Positions 63,031-64,000 of a stretch of 64,000 bases of DNA are shown here, one piece after another (position 1 is the stretch's first letter; each line of letters begins with the position of its first letter). The DNA comes from Hyperoodon ampullatus (Eukaryota > Chordata > Mammalia > Artiodactyla > Ziphiidae). The notes under the pieces were generated by a model, which worked only from the letters and a program-made list of their open reading frames with translations, ran no database searches and was not told the origin of the DNA. The translations under genes were made by a program, and so were the position numbers. Location: assembly GCA_949752795.1 (NCBI GenBank), contig CATKHW010000358.1:186001-250000 (forward strand), given 5' to 3'.

Positions 63031-64000
63031 CGGGGAAATTCTTTACAATTCCTTCAGGGTTTCTGATGAAAGCTGGAATGACCCTATCTACAACGACAGC
63101 TGGATGTGGCATAAGGAGGGACACTTGGGACTGAGACGATTGGTGAGATTGGTTGAGCAAATGCAGACCCTTTCAAGCAATAATGCATGGCACCCATTCC
63201 ATGGGTCCGAACTCTCCAGGTTGAAGGGAATGTTACTACAGCTATAACATGTGCGGGAAACCTAGAGAACGGACACACTGTGAATACGAAAGGTTTCTAA
63301 AACTCAACGAATAGTCCCTCTCCTGGTGCTCCGGTTTGACTTTCCGTCTGCTTTACTATCAACCTCCCAACTTGGAGAGACAGCCCCTTTAACCTCTTGG
63401 TTCGCACAGGTTGCCAATTTGGCAGAGGATGAAAGGGAAGAGGGAGAACCAATGAGAGAGTAGCTGTTAGGCATTTGGACGGGCACATATCACTGTAATT
63501 TCCCGGCAGGAAGAAGAATTAACCAAATTCTCAGCCACCCACCGGGCACCAGTATAGGTCCTGAACCAAAATTTTGGACTTGCGTTCAGCTCACCAAAAA
63601 CGAGTTGAAAAATGGAGCTCAGGGGCACAGCAATTCACAAACTGGCCGAGTAATAAAGGACAACTATCGTCCAAAAATCTGTTGAGGGAAGGCAACGAGG
63701 CGGACTTGAAAGCGAGGCAGAATAGCAGGAAACAGATTTCAAGAGGTACGTTGGAATCGCCTTTAAAGCACAGGAAGAGGGGCACAACTTCGACAATGAT
63801 GCACTTGGCCAAAAAGGGCGTATGCGTTTTCTCCTGAATATATTCAGGAGAAAACGCATACGCCCTTTTTGGCCAAGCAAGCAAGCGGGCAATGCAAATC
63901 TGCACTACAAAGAAGTATCACTTCCCACCGGTCAAAAGGGACATCCACAAAATGTGTAAGAACAAGAAAGGCAAGACAGGCCCTGGAGAACAGGGAGCCT
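63031..64000 (+). repeat. Satellite unit 37, partial (first 970 bp)
   Basis: Palindrome 63804-63877, perfect. Opens like unit 33 (cggggaaatt, gggtttctg, attggttgag). Private ccctttcaagc near 63168, cgggcacc near 63544 and tgcgttcag near 63582. The window ends inside the ORF2 relic, so the array continues. Confidence 0.95.

Larger units (their letters stand above)
1..64000 (+). repeat. L1-derived satellite array, ~1,739-bp unit, 36 full + 2 partial copies
   Basis: The same sequence recurs every 1,738-1,740 bp from the first to the last base, always in the same orientation, with mostly single-base differences between copies. I set unit borders at the end of the A-rich tail, just before the ctggg that opens the next copy. 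Every unit reads as a 5'-truncated L1: ORF2 C-terminal third, 3' UTR, A tail. Unit size and L1 origin fit the common cetacean satellite as I remember it; species is not determined. No interruption by another element occurs in 64 kb, so the array has been kept homogeneous by recombination. Likely role is constitutive heterochromatin; nothing in it looks translated. Confidence 0.97.

Noticed and set aside
1..64000. CRISPR array or bacterial repeat system
   Set aside because: Repeats are 1.74 kb, with no short repeat-spacer pattern and no cas-like genes; the content is mammalian L1.
1..64000. Other known large satellites (bovine 1.4-kb, 2.3-kb and 3.8-kb families; primate alpha satellite)
   Set aside because: Unit length differs and the unit reads as L1 throughout, with no 171-bp subrepeat and no recognisable bovine satellite subrepeat.
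1..64000. Unit length as a multiple of a nucleosome repeat (about 9 x 193 bp)
   Set aside because: Any length near 1.74 kb fits some plausible linker size, and no internal periodicity in the sequence supports phasing.

Overview
The whole window is one uninterrupted head-to-tail satellite array. It holds 36 complete units of 1,738-1,740 bp (nearly all 1,739) plus a 433-bp partial unit on the left and a 970-bp partial unit on the right. I see no single-copy DNA, functional gene, RNA gene, CRISPR array or inserted foreign transposon. The many short open frames recur once per unit in both strands and are by-products of the repeat.

Read at the protein and nucleotide level, each unit is an old 5'-truncated LINE-1 (L1) retrotransposon in + orientation. 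A unit starts in the ORF2 region downstream of the reverse-transcriptase core. It runs through the degraded ORF2 C-terminal domain (residues matching MQI.TT..YH..PV, PLWR and ILSE.S.TEK..YH.ISL can still be read), then the ORF2 stop, a 3' UTR resembling laurasiatherian L1s, and an A-rich tail. That tail abuts the truncated start of the next copy with no spacer. One element is not ordinary L1 sequence: every unit carries a 74-bp zero-spacer palindrome (1207-1280 in unit 1). It is perfect in 27 of 37 copies and lies about 10 bp upstream of the strongest ORF2 match.

Organism: a eukaryote, a placental mammal. A unit of about 1.74 kb made of L1 3' sequence fits what I remember of the common cetacean satellite of whale heterochromatin, which Kapitonov, Holmquist and Jurka described in the 1990s as L1-based. 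The length fits the longer (non-delphinoid) form. This identification is from memory, not from a search.

Layout: 1-10.9 kb holds an older, mixed subfamily with alternating units. 10.9-19.6 kb holds individually diverged units. 19.6-28.3 kb holds a variant with a damaged palindrome, spread to units 12, 14 and 15. 28.3-38.7 kb is a tandem duplication of a three-unit block (5,216 bp). 38.7-54.3 kb is dominated by A-B two-unit blocks, with a four-unit periodicity and a visible recombinant (unit 27). 54.3-64 kb repeats with a four-unit period at units 32-33 and 36-37. These patterns are what unequal exchange and gene conversion produce. The array is most likely structural heterochromatin, not coding DNA.
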